Source of the DNA: Phaseolus vulgaris | Lineage: Eukaryota; Streptophyta; Magnoliopsida; Fabales; Fabaceae | Assembly: GCF_000499845.2 (NCBI RefSeq) | Contig: NC_023750.2 | Span: 14,563,141-14,627,140, forward strand | DNA length: 64,000 nt | Reading direction: 5' to 3' | Part shown: in pieces, positions 22,177 through 33,435 of the stretch | Position numbering within the stretch: the first letter of the stretch is position 1 | How the letters are laid out: each line of letters starts with the position of its first letter | Notes under the pieces: model-generated | The model's database searches: none | The model's input: the letters and a program-made list of their open reading frames with translations, nothing else | What the model was told of the DNA's origin: nothing | Translations under genes and position numbers: made by a program

Positions 22177-25040
22177 ATGGATACAGTGGATTCATACATG
22201 GGAATTTCAGGGAAGATTAATGTGTGAGATGGATTAGATGATATTGATCTAGAGCAGTCAATAACTTATAACACGTTAGATAATGAACATAAGGCACATG
22301 AGTATAGTGAGACGTTTACTACAAATGAAGTAAGGTAAATGTTAGACGTGTGAATTGTAGTTTACAAATGATTTATAAATTTGGTATATATTATTGTAGG
22401 TATTTCGCAATCGAGGTGAGTTATTCGAATGGGCAAGAAGTGTTGGCTATAGTTATGGATTTGTTATTGTTATATTAAGATCAGATACATGAACGGGGCA
22501 ATGAGGAATGATGACGTTTGTATTATTAAGTTATGAGAAAGGAGGTAAATTCAAATGGTATGAAAAAGACGTAGATATCATTCGAAGTGCAACTAGGAAA
22601 TGTGAGTGTCCTTTCAGATTGCGAGGCAAACCCGCAAAGGTGGTCAAGGGTGGATGGTTGAATTAATTTGTGGTTCTCACAATCATGATTTGACAGAAAC
22701 ATTGGTAGGTCATCTATATGTTGAAAGGTTAATTGTTGAGGAAAAAGGTTATGGATGAGGATATAAATAAGACTTTAGTTAAACCAATAAATATTATACT
22801 AACCATGAAAGAGAGAAATGAGAAAAATGTGACGACGATAAAACAAGTTTATAATGCAATGAGTGCTCATCGAAGATCACAACGAGGTCACAAAAAAGAA
22901 ATGCAACAATTCATATTGTTACTGGAACGAGACATGTGTGTACATTGGTATAAGTGTGAAGAGGTATCAAATGTCGTGCAAGATATATGTAGGACACACC
23001 CAGATTCAGTAAAGCTAGTGAACTCCTTTAATATTGTCATATTGATGGATAGTACGTACAAAATGAACAAGTATAGGATGTCGTTACTTGAGGTTGTTGG
23101 GATTACATCAACTGGTTTGACCTTTTCCGTTGCAGTTTGTTTACTAGCAATTGGAAAGGAAAATAATTTTGTGGACCCTTGACAGACTTAAAATGTTGTT
23201 TTTGAGAGTTGATTCATACCCTAGAGTGATGGTATGTGATAAAGATATTGTCTTAATGAATATAATTAGAATTGTGTTTCTTGAAGCTTATAATTTGCTC
23301 TGTCGATTTCACATTAATAAAAATGTGAAAGTAAAATGCAAAATGTCGGTGCATCCAAGAAAGGCACAGAATCAAGTAATGCAAGCTTGGGGATCTATTG
23401 TGGATTGTAATATTGTTGAGGTCTTTGAAGATTGTGTCAATGTTTTTTAAGTTGTCTGTTCTCCATTGCTTATATTTGTTGACTATGTGATCGGTACATG
23501 GTGTTCACATAAAAAAAATTCTGAAGGCATGGACAGATAAGGTGATGTACTTAGGAAACATAACAAGTAACAGGGTTGAGGCAGCACATTGTAGCCTAAA
23601 GAGAATTATTCAAAATTCCATTGAGGATTTATGTTTTTGTTGGAATTCGATCAACAAGATGATTATTTTACAACATAATACAATCAAAGCTTCATTCCAA
23701 AAGAGTCTGCATGTGGTTGGACATCGGTTTAAGGTTACAGCAATACCAAAAAAAATTAGGTTTTGTGTTTAAATATGCTTTGAACCTTATTGCTGAAGAG
23801 TTTGTTAGAGTTAAATCTGTGGAGTTTGATAAAAATAGGTGTGGTGGATTTACTCTTACATATACCAATGGTCTCTCGTGTGCGTGTCAATTAGCTTCAT
23901 TTGGTGTAGGTGGCATATCACTTAAATCAGTACATGTCATATAGACTCGATTAAGCTTTGAAGATATTGCAACTCAACAATGCTCATCTGAGTTGTCAAT
24001 TGAGAAAGAGTTTGAGGTGATCTCGAAGCGCTTTAAAGAGATGGACGTTGCAGGTAAGATTAATATCAAAACTAAATTGCAAGATATTTCCTTTTCAGAG
24101 AAGACTTCTATCTACACACCACATGATAAGGTCAAAACAAAAGGTGTTGTAAAGATGACTCGTCCTACCAAATTTATGAGATCAACTAAGTGAAACCCTT
24201 CTTATTTTGAACATGTGAACTTCATACACTCACAATATAGTAATTGTTTGAGTAAAAAATGTAATGAAGGACAAATACCACAAATTCTACCAGCACAATC
24301 CATTCATTTGCTAGATTAGTTTCATGTAGGGTATCACCCATACATTCTTGATGTTGTCGATGTTAAGGTTGATAGCCATTGTGAATGTTGTGTTGTTGCT
24401 GTCGTATTGGGTATGAGAGAGGAGTCATGGGTTGTTGTTCAAATGAATTTGTTAAAAGAACTAAGTGAATGGAGGCAAGAATATGTTGAGCTGTTTCGTG
24501 GTGATGAACGGTGTGAATATTTTGAAGAAGTCACTTGTTGACTGCATGTCAATGGTACCAACCACTTACACCCTTTCATTTGCATTTTACATTTGCTTTC
24601 TTGATTTAACTTCGTTAGTCATTTGCACTTGTAGGCAAGATCAGATAAGTGGATGACAATCTAGGACATGGGATATATATTGCTAATCGATATAATATGA
24701 TTTTTGTGTGATTGTCCATGATACAATCATCCACTATTTTTCCTTTAAGAATCCAAGCACCAAGTAATTTGACTCACCATTGAATAATTGCAATTGGGCA
24801 CGTGCATATAAATCATTTTTCTCAGGGATGTCATGACTAAAAATTCAGTGATATTGCTAACTTAAAAGTTATGTAACTTATATTTATAACTTTTATAGGT
24901 GAAGCTGAAAGATAATTGTCAAATTTCACTGATAGATATATTGAGTAGCACATCGTTATCCAACGATCCAGTCTTGGTCATCATACTACACTAGCCGAAT
25001 ACAAGTTTATACACAAATAATGTCCATTAGACGACATTTA
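22177..25040 (+). pseudogene. MULE transposase fused to an OTU-like domain, degraded
   Basis: Pieces in changing frames, in order: a short first exon from the ATG at 22177; VFRNRGELFEWARSVGYSYG after an acceptor near 22400 (FAR1/WRKY-GCM1-type DNA-binding region with CECPFRLRGK and HNHDL); the transposase core at 22733-23182 (NSFNIVILMDSTYKMNKYRM, first Asp of the MULE DDE core); MVCDKDIVLMNIIRIVF and LLCRFHINKNVK (23151-23450); NRVEAAHCSLKRIIQNS (23542 on, containing the Glu); a SWIM-like part with CxC; then ISKRFKEMDVAGKINIKTKL. From about 24340 comes YHPYILDVVDVKVDSHCECC, matching the OTU catalytic-cysteine box (usually DGNCGYR), and near 24800 a GHVH..NHF catalytic-His-like box. At least four frameshifts and several stops. 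Confidence 0.85.
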
Positions 25041-25520
25041 TAATTGTCAAATGTTTGTAATTTTAATATTTGTAATAGATACTTAATTTTCATGTTTTAG
25101 GATTAATTATTTGAATACATTTATTTCAAATACATTAAATTTTAATACATTCATTTATACTCTTACGTTCTAGCCAACACCATGCCTACGGATGTCAGAA
25201 TCCAAGTCATCACCATGCTTCTGGATGTGGATATCCAGAAGCATACTGATATCCGAAAGCCATTCCAGTCAATCCAGATTTGGGTATACAAATTTCATAC
25301 ATAAATAACATTTGACAGTGATGATTTTAGTACTTTTAATGGAACAATTTAAAATCCTAAACCAACTTAAACAATATAAACAAAATGAACATTACAAGGA
25401 ATTGACATTCAAACAAAATTAAGTCATAGTTAAAGTTCAAACAAGACCGTTCACAGATTAAAATATTACAACAATGATTCTAATACATTATGTATCAATC
25501 ATTTCTACGTGAATATACAT
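25041..25520. other. Inter-gene segment of the MULE with palindromic motifs
   Basis: At 25218-25241 a near-perfect palindrome runs CTTCTGGATGT then GGATATCCAGAAG. A half-copy GATATCCGAAAG follows at about 25248. No coding sequence was recognised. Confidence 0.6.
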
Positions 25521-27192
25521 GGTTCTGTCATCCATCGCTCCTCGTGCTAACATGAAGGTTGCTTGTATTTCTTCTTACAGAGGATTGCCCTCCACCACAT
25601 CACCATGATTAAATAATGGTTGCAATGATATTAGATAGAAACCAATACAAATGAAAATGTTATTAATGGTTCATACATACCATAATAGGATGTGTCTCCT
25701 GAGGATGCAATGCAACTAGTCCGTGGACAAGTGAATCTGAGGGTATGAGTACAAGACAATCATCCTTAGCCATGTTAATGACATATCGATGTGATACTAA
25801 TCGAAATCACTCCATAATATTGTTAAACTCAAGCGTCAGGATAAGGTGTTACGTCCATATCTGATAAGACATAATCATTGAAATGTAATCATCATCGGTC
25901 CATTTCATTTGTAGTGAGATTGTCATCTTTAACTACATACGGTTGTTGAGGGATCATCTGCACATATCCATACTAACAGATAACATGTTCCGACAAATGC
26001 AATTGTCTCCAATTTTTAAGTCTCAAATAACTAGGAAATAACGATATCCACTCAAATGGACATTCTTCCTTGTGCTCGTCGTATGGGGAAAATCGAATGC
26101 AAGTTGATGCCACTGTATCTAGCTACAATCGAACAACGACAATTGAAGTAACTTTCCCTTATTCATACATCCTACAACAAGGTTCCTCTTTAGACTACTG
26201 GGATTGAACAGATCTCATGCCTATAGTTGGGAAATGCTCATAAACTCAACCCTGCAATAAAGTTGCATAACCAGTTAGTGGCCTCGTCTTTGTGTAGCTA
26301 CAATCTCCTAGTTGCTCATACATGTGGGTTAATGCAGCTGTCGCCCAAACATATCTCCCAGTCAACCTCAAATCGATAAAAAAACCCAAGATATATCACA
26401 CTCACCGAAGTAGCACTTTTATCAACGAAGATAGTGCAACCAACAAAGTGAAGTAAATAAGCTTTGGCAGCTACAGTCCACTGCCTCCTTGAGCATGCAC
26501 CTTCGTATACATCTCTCAACCAACTGAGAGGCACATGAGTTTCTCGACAGTGTCGTGTCTCTTCATATGCAACTCCATGGTCAACATGTAGGGATTCTAC
26601 CAACAAATCATTTGTCTCATATGCATCTAAGGTCTGATGCGTATAAAATTGGTCAACAATGAGCAGATGCAACAAATTTGACACATCATCAAGAATGATA
26701 GTCATCTCCCCAATAGGTATGTGTTTGTCTCTGTATGTCACCTCTCTACAAATGCACAAAGCAATCCTTGTCTAAATTCTTATAACTTGCATGAACCAGA
26801 CCACCTAAGCTAGATATGTCTACTACAACCTTTATGTGTTCATGTGGTGCTTCTAACTTATTCACCTTTCTCCCATGAAGACAACCTTCAGCTCACCACG
26901 ATCCTACAATAATCAACAAATACATACATAAGACACTTAATTAATGTTCATTACTTACCAAACCGTCTCATAACTGTATGGCCACATGATCTTCATAATT
27001 AATCAGTAATGACTTATCCACTAGCCATCCTGGAAAACCTTCATCATCAATTTTCACTCCATCTTGTTCAATATTCTCTTCAAAATCCTCATTTGCAACT
27101 GAAATACAAGGACCACCACGCTTTCTTCTCACAGATACAGTTGGTCGCACATAGTCCACATTAGAGAATGCTCCTCCTCTAGTCCTCACCAT
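25521..27192 (-). pseudogene. PMD (MAIN-like) gene, copy 1
   Basis: Starts at the ATG at 27192 after an acceptor-like TTTATTTCAG: MVRTRGGAFSNVDYVRPTVS ... PGWLVDKSLLINYEDHVA. The next parts are DRGELKV (near 26890), then 26759-26316 with IGEMTIILDDVSNLLHL, THVPLSWLRDVYEGACSRRQ and GCTIFVDKSA, the central PMD signature. A C-terminal part with ALHPQETHPIM reads at about 25720-25690. PMD proteins (also annotated as 'serine/threonine phosphatase 7 long form homolog') are nuclear proteins of transposon origin. Several stops separate the pieces, although some gaps could be introns. It converges with the MULE transposase. Confidence 0.8.
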
Positions 27193-27596
27193 GTTCTGAA
27201 ATAAAATGCCATCAAATGAAAAAAAAAACACACACACTAACTTCCAAATGTGCACATCTGGAACCATTGCCTTCCATTTGTGCCACCTTCAGATATGCAC
27301 ATCAGGATTACAAATAACACTTCCAGATATACATATCCAGAAGTTAGTGGCTTTACGAAAACTTACCTTATTCTCCATAGTCCACACCTTCTACGGTGCC
27401 CACTTTTTCTCTTTCAATGATAGGTCCTCTCTACGCAACCACCCTCCTCTCCATTGTCGTGCAACGAGCTCAGTGGTGTTCGATGTGTTGGGCGCGTAAT
27501 GCAGTGGTGTTGGGTGTGTAATGCAGTGTTGTTGGGTGCAGGTCTTAATCTCGAAACACAATTCCCAAACGCAAAATCACAATCACTCACTACACT
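27193..27596 (-). promoter_or_regulatory. 5' region of PMD copy 1 with palindromic motif cluster
   Basis: Between 27240 and 27352 lie three copies of a motif whose best form is CTTCCAGATATACATATCC-AGAAG (27330-27352); the others are CTTCCAAATGTGCACATCTG (27240 on) and CTTCAGATATGCACATC (about 27288). The stretch 27400-27540 is similar, in reverse orientation, to 34150-34330 upstream of PMD copy 2. Confidence 0.6.
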
Positions 27597-28583
27597 TGAC
27601 ATAAACCCAAAAATGACTAAAGACACTACAAGCAAAATCCAAAAAGGGCAGTCATCACAAAATACAAACCTGAGGCTCACCAAACATAAAGAAAATATCA
27701 GAAGAAGAAGAAGCCATGAGCCAGAGCATCTCAAATTCTTCCTACTAGTCTTCTTAAGTGTTGAGAAAATGTTGTAAATAAGATTGGGCTCACATGAGGG
27801 GTCCAAATAATAGAAATAAGCTATAATAAAGTGCTTTTAGCATAGTAGAGTGTGTGTGTAGCATTCTAGCTTATTCCTAGTCCATTTGAAGGCATTTTGA
27901 CCTAGTTTCTAGAAGGATAAGCCTAGAATACAGCTTTGACTTAGTCAAACCCTATGACTGCCCACTTTTTTCCCTTTTCCCATTCTATCATCTTTTCTTC
28001 TTTTCCAAGGCTCCTAAATCTATAAATAGGGAGGTCTGCCTCATGTATTCATATGTTGAATGAAGAGTAAAGTTACTATACACAAATTGTGTTAGAATTG
28101 TGAGTGAGAGAATCTCCTCCTAAAATTGGTCTTATCTTGTGAGTGTTGTGAGCTCTCAAGTGGCGTCATCTACACTTATCTTGGATTCAATTCACCATCC
28201 AAGTGGTGTGCTCCATTCTCAATTGCGCATCTCCTAAGTTTCTTTTCACTCATCTTTTTCCATTCCATTTCCATTCCTATTTTCAATTCCAAAATATGTC
28301 TTGTTCTTGTTTTTTTTAATTCTATTCGGTCATTTTCAATGTTCTTGCTATGTTGCTCATCTTGTGTTTGATAAATTGTCGCATCATATATTAGCATTCA
28401 TCTTCACTTTAATTGTGATTTTCCTTTGGCTTTATGGAAATGAACATTCACATCTACTTAACACTTGTTAAGTTAATATCCAGTGAGAATTTTCCTTAGG
28501 CTTCTCACATATATTTGTCCTAAAATTTAAATCTAAGTAAAGTGTCACCAAACAAATGAACAATCCTAAATCAACTCACATCA
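27597..28583 (+). repeat. E4 5' LTR
   Basis: Starts TGACATAAACCC, ends CTCACATCA. TATA box CTATAAATAGGG is at 28020-28031. Contains the tail of an open frame (MTKDTTSKIQKGQSSQN...) also present in the 3' LTR. Confidence 0.88.
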
Positions 28584-28598
28584 TGTCGTATCAAGAGC
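28584..28598 (+). promoter_or_regulatory. E4 primer-binding site, mutated
   Basis: TGTCGTATCAAGAGC directly after the LTR resembles the initiator Met-tRNA complement TGGTATCAGAGC with substitutions and an extra A. Confidence 0.6.
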
Positions 28599-29828
28599 TA
28601 TGGTAGTGTTTATCTTTTTGAGTTGATTTGTCACTTTACATTCTAGCACCTTTAATTCTTGTCTTTAAATTCAAGTGCCTTTACTTTCTTGTTTTTAAAT
28701 TCAAGTACCTTTACTTTCTTGTCATTATTTTCATGCTTTTAATTTTCCAGCACCTTTATTTGTTGCAGAATTTTTTTTAAGCCTTTCTTATATTCATAGC
28801 ATTTTTCCTTTTGAATATATTCTTGTGATGTCTTTTATTGATCTTGTTTTTTTACTCTGAGTCATATTTTCATTAGTGTTCTAGGTGTCCTTATTTTGAT
28901 TCTTCTTACTTGCTTTTAATTGTAAAGTTTACACATTAATTAGAAACTTGTTTTTAGTAGAAGTTGATGTTAAGTTCCAAACATATGATTTCAAGTGTTC
29001 AATTCTATTGAATCCAACCAAATTTTTGTGTGAAAATTGAATGTTCTTGAAAACTATGCATGATGCAAGCTATGTTCCTTCTTTGCCATAAGTTACATTA
29101 GTATAAAAGAAACAACAAGGTATTTTACTGCACCAAAACAACAAGGTATTTTAAAAGAGCAAAAACAGTACCGTTTTTACTGCACCAAAATAGCCAGCAT
29201 ATGTGATGTTTTTTTTTTCAAACAGCAAGCCATTTGTACAAAGCAAAACAGTACTGCACTTACAAAACAACAAGCACATGTGACCTTTTTAAAACAGCAA
29301 AAACATCAAAGAATTTTGTTTCCAAAGGCATCTTGCTTCTCACTTGAATAGAAATTCATTTTCACAACTATGGATTCAACTTGATTGGCAAATTGTTTTC
29401 AACATTGTGGAATTTTTTATCCTTTCGCTTTAGCACTTTTCTAATCACAAAAGTTTCCTAGTTAAAAGTTTAGTGAGTTCTTAGAGTCTTCTTTTGTGCT
29501 TTTCTTGATTGTCTTCTATTCAAAGTTTTGTCATATTTCTTTTCCAACTTTGGTTTAGCATTTTCTTGTTTTAAGTTTTTCTTGTTTGTCTTTTCTTCTT
29601 TCCTCAAGTTTTGTGGTGAATTATCTTTGACCAAGTGTGGAGGCTTTGTCTTTTTTCACTTGAGAGTTGTTCATACCACAAGTAAGATCTTGGTTAAAAA
29701 GGAAGAAACTTTTTCCTTGAGTGGTTGAGTGCTTTATTTCCTTTTGCTGCAAACATTCTTTGTTTCTGACCTCTTTTCTTTAACTTGTTTGTTACTTGTG
29801 TTTCTTGTTTTCTTGTTTGCTTGTTGTG
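28599..29828 (+). other. E4 untranslated leader
   Basis: T-rich, about 1.2 kb. It contains repeated phrases such as TTTACTTTCTTG and ACAGTACCGTTTTTACTGCACC-like blocks. No coding frame was recognised; the frame at 29528-29728 is T-rich background. Confidence 0.6.
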
Positions 29829-30681
29829 ATGGCTAATATTTCAAGTGGTGCATCTTCCAAAACTAAATCCTATCACAAAGCTCACCTTTTGGGAGAATTT
29901 GTGGAGGTCAAGCAACAACTTGTCCATAAAGAGGAAAAACTTAGCCAATTTGCCAAAAGATTGCAAAGACTAGAAGAAGCTCATGCAAGACAAAATCAAC
30001 AAGATGAGGACGAATGGAGTTTGCACAATTTTGCCAAAAGGCACCATCAACACCAATCACAACAACAACATTCTTTTAATTTTGTAAAGTTACCTAGTTT
30101 TAGTGGGTCTAATGATCCTTCTTTGTATTTAGATTGGGAAGCTAAGATTGAACATCTCTTTAATTTGTATAAGGTCAACGAGGACCAAAAGGTTAGGTTA
30201 ACTTCCTTAGTTTTCTTAGACTATGCCAACCAATGGTGGCACAAACTTGTAATGGACATTGGGCTAAACTAGAGACCAATCGTGATCTCTTTGATGATTT
30301 AAAGGAATGCATGCGCATGAGGTTTGTTCCTCCTCCTTATAGGAAGGAACACTTGTTGAAGTTCCAAAGGCTTCATCATGGACATAGGATGGTAGATGCA
30401 TATTTTAAAGATTTTGAAACAACTTTGACTAAAATGAATATGCATGATAATGAAGAGTCATGGTTTGTGAAAAGAAATTAAAGATCTTGTAGAATTACAT
30501 GAGTACTCTTCTTTAAAGAAAGTAGTTCACATAGCCATCAAGGTAGAATCGCACCTTTTGAAAAAAAAAAAAAAACTTTCAAAAATACTCATGATGATGG
30601 TTTCTACAAATCTTCTTGGAAGGATACAAATGAAAATTTTACAAAAAATACTCCTTCCACTTTTTCAAAAGACACCACTTC

Positions 30682-31432
30682 TTACGGAAGAGGGCCAAGC
30701 ACAACCTTCCATGAAAGGCAAGAGCCAAGTCAAGAGCGTCTAGACCCCAAGGCAAGAGTGTCTACACCCAAGCGAAGCATCCAAGACCAAGCTAGAAGCG
30801 TCTAAGATCAAGCTAGGAGCGTCTAAGCCCAAGCTACTAGCGTCTAAGACCAAGCTAGGAGCGTCTAGGACCAAGCTAGGAGCGTCTAGGACAAGAAGAC
30901 TTGGATCAAGCTATGAATGGGAAAAGGCCTAATAGCACAAATATTCCGTGAAGGCCTATCAAGTGTAGTTTAGCTTTAAATGGGGTGTAAATAGCATAAC
31001 CATGTGGACAATTGTTTAATTTTCTGCACATTAGAATTAAGGAAGCATTAACCTTGATTAGCTAAAGGTTTCTAGAAACCTTTACTAATAAAGGACCATG
31101 TGCACCCATGTGCACCCATGTGCTTCACATTTACATTACATTTAGCTTGCATTTCATGTACACTTAGCTTAGGATTTACAGCCTCCTTAGCCTATAAAAG
31201 GAGATGCCTAGCTATTGTATTTTGAAGATTAATGAGAGTAAAGTTATGCTGCCAACATTGTGCCATACTTTGCTTTTCCCTAGTTTTTATGATCTAATCT
31301 TCACCTTCATCACCTACCATAGGGCTGGCCGAACCTCCCTCTTTCCATACACATCATGCACCTTTAAGATCACCATAGCTTCCGCACCATTTTTCACATG
31401 ATTCCGAGAAGAGCTCCATGAATTTGCCATCA
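30682..31432 (+). repeat. Solo LTR of the E1-type family inside E4 gag
   Basis: Flanked by ACTTC on both sides (30677-30681 and 31433-31437). It starts TTACGGAAGAGGGCC (a mutated TGATGG start) and ends GAATTTGCCATCA, 751 bp. It includes an expanded array of AGCGTCTA-type units at about 30735-30890 and a TATA box CTATAAAAGG near 31191. Confidence 0.88.
30735..30895. repeat. GAGCGTCTAG minisatellite
   Basis: About nine units of roughly 18-20 bp built on AGGAGCGTCTAGGACCAAGC variants. The same decamer is repeated in the U3 of E1 (6480-6590 and 14200-14310) and E3 (40610-40745 and 45035-45175). Confidence 0.85.
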
Positions 31433-32058
31433 ACTTCTAACTCTTCTAGGAAGGATGCAAGCAAAATTTCTACACAAAATTCTCCTTCCAATTTTTCAAA
31501 ACAAACCACTTCTTCCCAAAAAGTTTCTACACGAGATCCTTCTACCCCTAAGTCACTCACCAAAACTTCAAAGCCAAAATGTTTTAAATGTTTAAGTTTT
31601 GGGCACATAGTTGCCACATGTCCAAATAAACAAACCATAATGTTAAACATGGTTAAACAATCCCAACTTAACCAAAACAACAAAAGAGAAAATGAAAGAG
31701 AAAAAGAAGGACAAGATACAATGAGTCTCATTCCTTCACCTCCAAGGTGTTTTCCTTCCTTATCTTTTTCATTACCTAAAAATTCTAAATACTTAAACAG
31801 TTCTTAAGAAGTTTAGGGATGCTTTTCCAAACCCTCCTAAAGGGTCTCACCTTCTAAGAGGTTTTTTCACAAAATATTTCATCCCAAAATCTTCTTTCCA
31901 AACATGTCTTGTTGCTAGAATTCACACATATCATCTCCCTAAATTTAATGAAAATAAGTTTGATTCACCCTCCATTCTCCAACTAACGTGAACAAACTTA
32001 CTATGGTATTTGCAGGCCTACTAAATTCGTGGATGAATTCTTTCGCACCTAGGGAGCA

Positions 32059-33030
32059 TGATACAAACCCAAAGATGACTAAAGACACTACAAGCAAAAT
32101 CCAAAAAGGGCAGTCATCTCAAAATACAAAGTTGAGGCTCACCAAACATCAAGACAATATCAGCAGAAGAAGAAGCCATGAGCCAGAGCATCTCAAATTC
32201 TTCCTACTAGTTTTTTTAAGTGTTGAGAAAATGTTGTAAATAAGATTGGACTCACATGAGGGGTCCAAATAGTAGAAATAAGCTATAATAAAGTGCTTTT
32301 AGCATAGTAAGGGGTGTGGGTAGCATTCTAGCTTGTTCCTAGCCCATTTGAAAGCATTGTGACCTAGTTTCTAGAACGATAAGCCTAGAATACGGCTTTG
32401 ACTTAGTCAAACCCTATGGCTGCCCACTTTTTTCCCTTTTCCCATTCTACCCTCTTTTCTTCTTTTCCAAGGCTCCTAAATCTATAAATAGGGAGGTCTG
32501 CCTCATGTATTCATATGTTGAATGAAGAGTAAAGTTACTATACACAAATTGTGTTAGAATTGTGAGTGAGAGAATCTCCTCCTAAAATTGGTCTTATCTT
32601 GTGAGTGTTGTGAGCTCTCAAGTGGCGACATCTACACTTATCTTGGATTCAATTCACCATCCAAGTGGCGTGCTCCATTCACAATTGCACATCGCTAAGT
32701 TTCCTTTCACTCATCTTCCATTCCTCTTTTCAATTCCAAAATATGTCTTGTTCTTGTATCTTGAATTCTATTCGGTCATTTTCAATGTTTTTGCTATGTT
32801 GCTCATCTTGTGTTTGATAAATTGTCGCACCTTATCTTAGCATTCATCTTCACTTTAATTGTGATTTTCCTTTGGCCTTATGGAAATGAACCTTCACATC
32901 TACTTAACACTTGTTAACTTAATGTCCAGTGGGAATTTTCCTTAGGCTTCTCACCTATATTTGTCCTAAAATCTAAATCTAAGTAAAGTGTCACCAAACA
33001 AATAAACTATCCTAAAATTAACTCACATCA
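32059..33030 (+). repeat. E4 3' LTR
   Basis: Starts TGATACAAACCC, ends ACTCACATCA, pairs with 27597-28583. TATA box TATAAATA is at 32483-32490. The stretch between gag and this LTR (about 31991-32058) is too short for any pol domain. Confidence 0.88.
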
Positions 33031-33147
33031 ACACCCCTCTTTGCAAGTTCATTAAAATCTCAACCACTTCCCTTCCCCCTATCCAGATCCAAAATGCATT
33101 CCAACATTGAACGTAAAAACCCTTTAATTTTAGGGACTTGTCTACTG

Positions 33148-33435
33148 CACAAACATGATGGAAAGAAAGTTGCAATACAGAAAGCGTCTAATGTGGCACA
33201 GTGAGCGTCTAATGTGTTTGATTAATTCTTCCTTGTGATTTCTTTCATTTTTGTTCCTGTGCGTTTTTTTCCTTGGTGCGATCGAAATTCCCTCTTTGAG
33301 TGTCTCAAAAGAACCCTATATCCTTTTCGTTCTATCATCCCTAATGTTGGATGATCACTAAGCATTCGACACTCTCTATGTCACGCTAGACGCTCGTTGT
33401 ATTGCGCAAGACGCTTTCTTTCCATCATGTTTGTG
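33148..33435. repeat. Inverted repeat / foldback sequence
   Basis: CACAAACATGATGGAAAGAA at 33148 recurs inverted at the right end (TTCCATCATGTTTGTG, to 33435). Inside, each arm has GCAATAC and GCGTCTA units. Arms are about 70 bp, the loop about 150 bp. The GCGTCTA units link it to the LTR minisatellite. Confidence 0.65.

Larger units (their letters stand above)
22177..27596. mobile_element. Decayed MULE: OTU-fused transposase plus convergent PMD gene
   Basis: A MuDR-like transposase gene on the plus strand (22177-25040) faces a PMD gene on the minus strand (about 25521-27192), with about 0.5 kb between their 3' ends. Pairing of these two gene types is known in large plant MULEs. I could not define terminal inverted repeats. 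The right edge given here is only where element E4 begins, so both limits are provisional. Confidence 0.55.
29829..31990 (+). pseudogene. E4 gag, frameshifted and split by a solo LTR
   Basis: ATG at 29829: MANISSGASSKTKSYHKAHL, a coiled-coil region (VEVKQQLVHKEEKLSQFAKR), then gag core DWEAKIEHLFNLYKVNEDQK and NQWWHKLVMDIG. A frameshift near 30255 moves to the frame of DDLKECMRMRFVPPPYRKEH. A second break near 30475 is followed by IKDLVELHEYSSLKKVVH, with an A-run near 30561. The solo LTR (30682-31432) interrupts, and gag resumes with a CCHC knuckle CFKCLSFGHIVATC (about 31579-31620) and ends near 31807, with a short further frame to about 31990. This is the gag of a Ty3/gypsy element; no pol follows. 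Confidence 0.85.
27597..33030 (+). mobile_element. E4: gag-only non-autonomous LTR retrotransposon
   Basis: LTRs are 27597-28583 (987 bp) and 32059-33030 (972 bp), TGA...TCA. The flanks are ACACT (27592-27596) and ACACC (33031-33035), a target duplication with one mismatch. The LTRs differ at over 20 positions in the first 390 bp plus indels, so E4 is much older than E1-E3. The interior has only a leader and gag with a zinc knuckle, then a short stretch; no RT, RNase H or integrase. A solo LTR of the E1 family sits inside gag. Confidence 0.85.

Noticed and set aside
27414..27806. Minus-strand 130-codon frame and overlapping plus frame at 27454-27777
   Set aside because: They cross the boundary between the PMD leader and the E4 LTR, so cannot be a single gene.
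30735..30895. Regularly spaced repeats that could look like a CRISPR array
   Set aside because: Units are contiguous and degenerate, inside a plant LTR, without unique spacers; it is a minisatellite.
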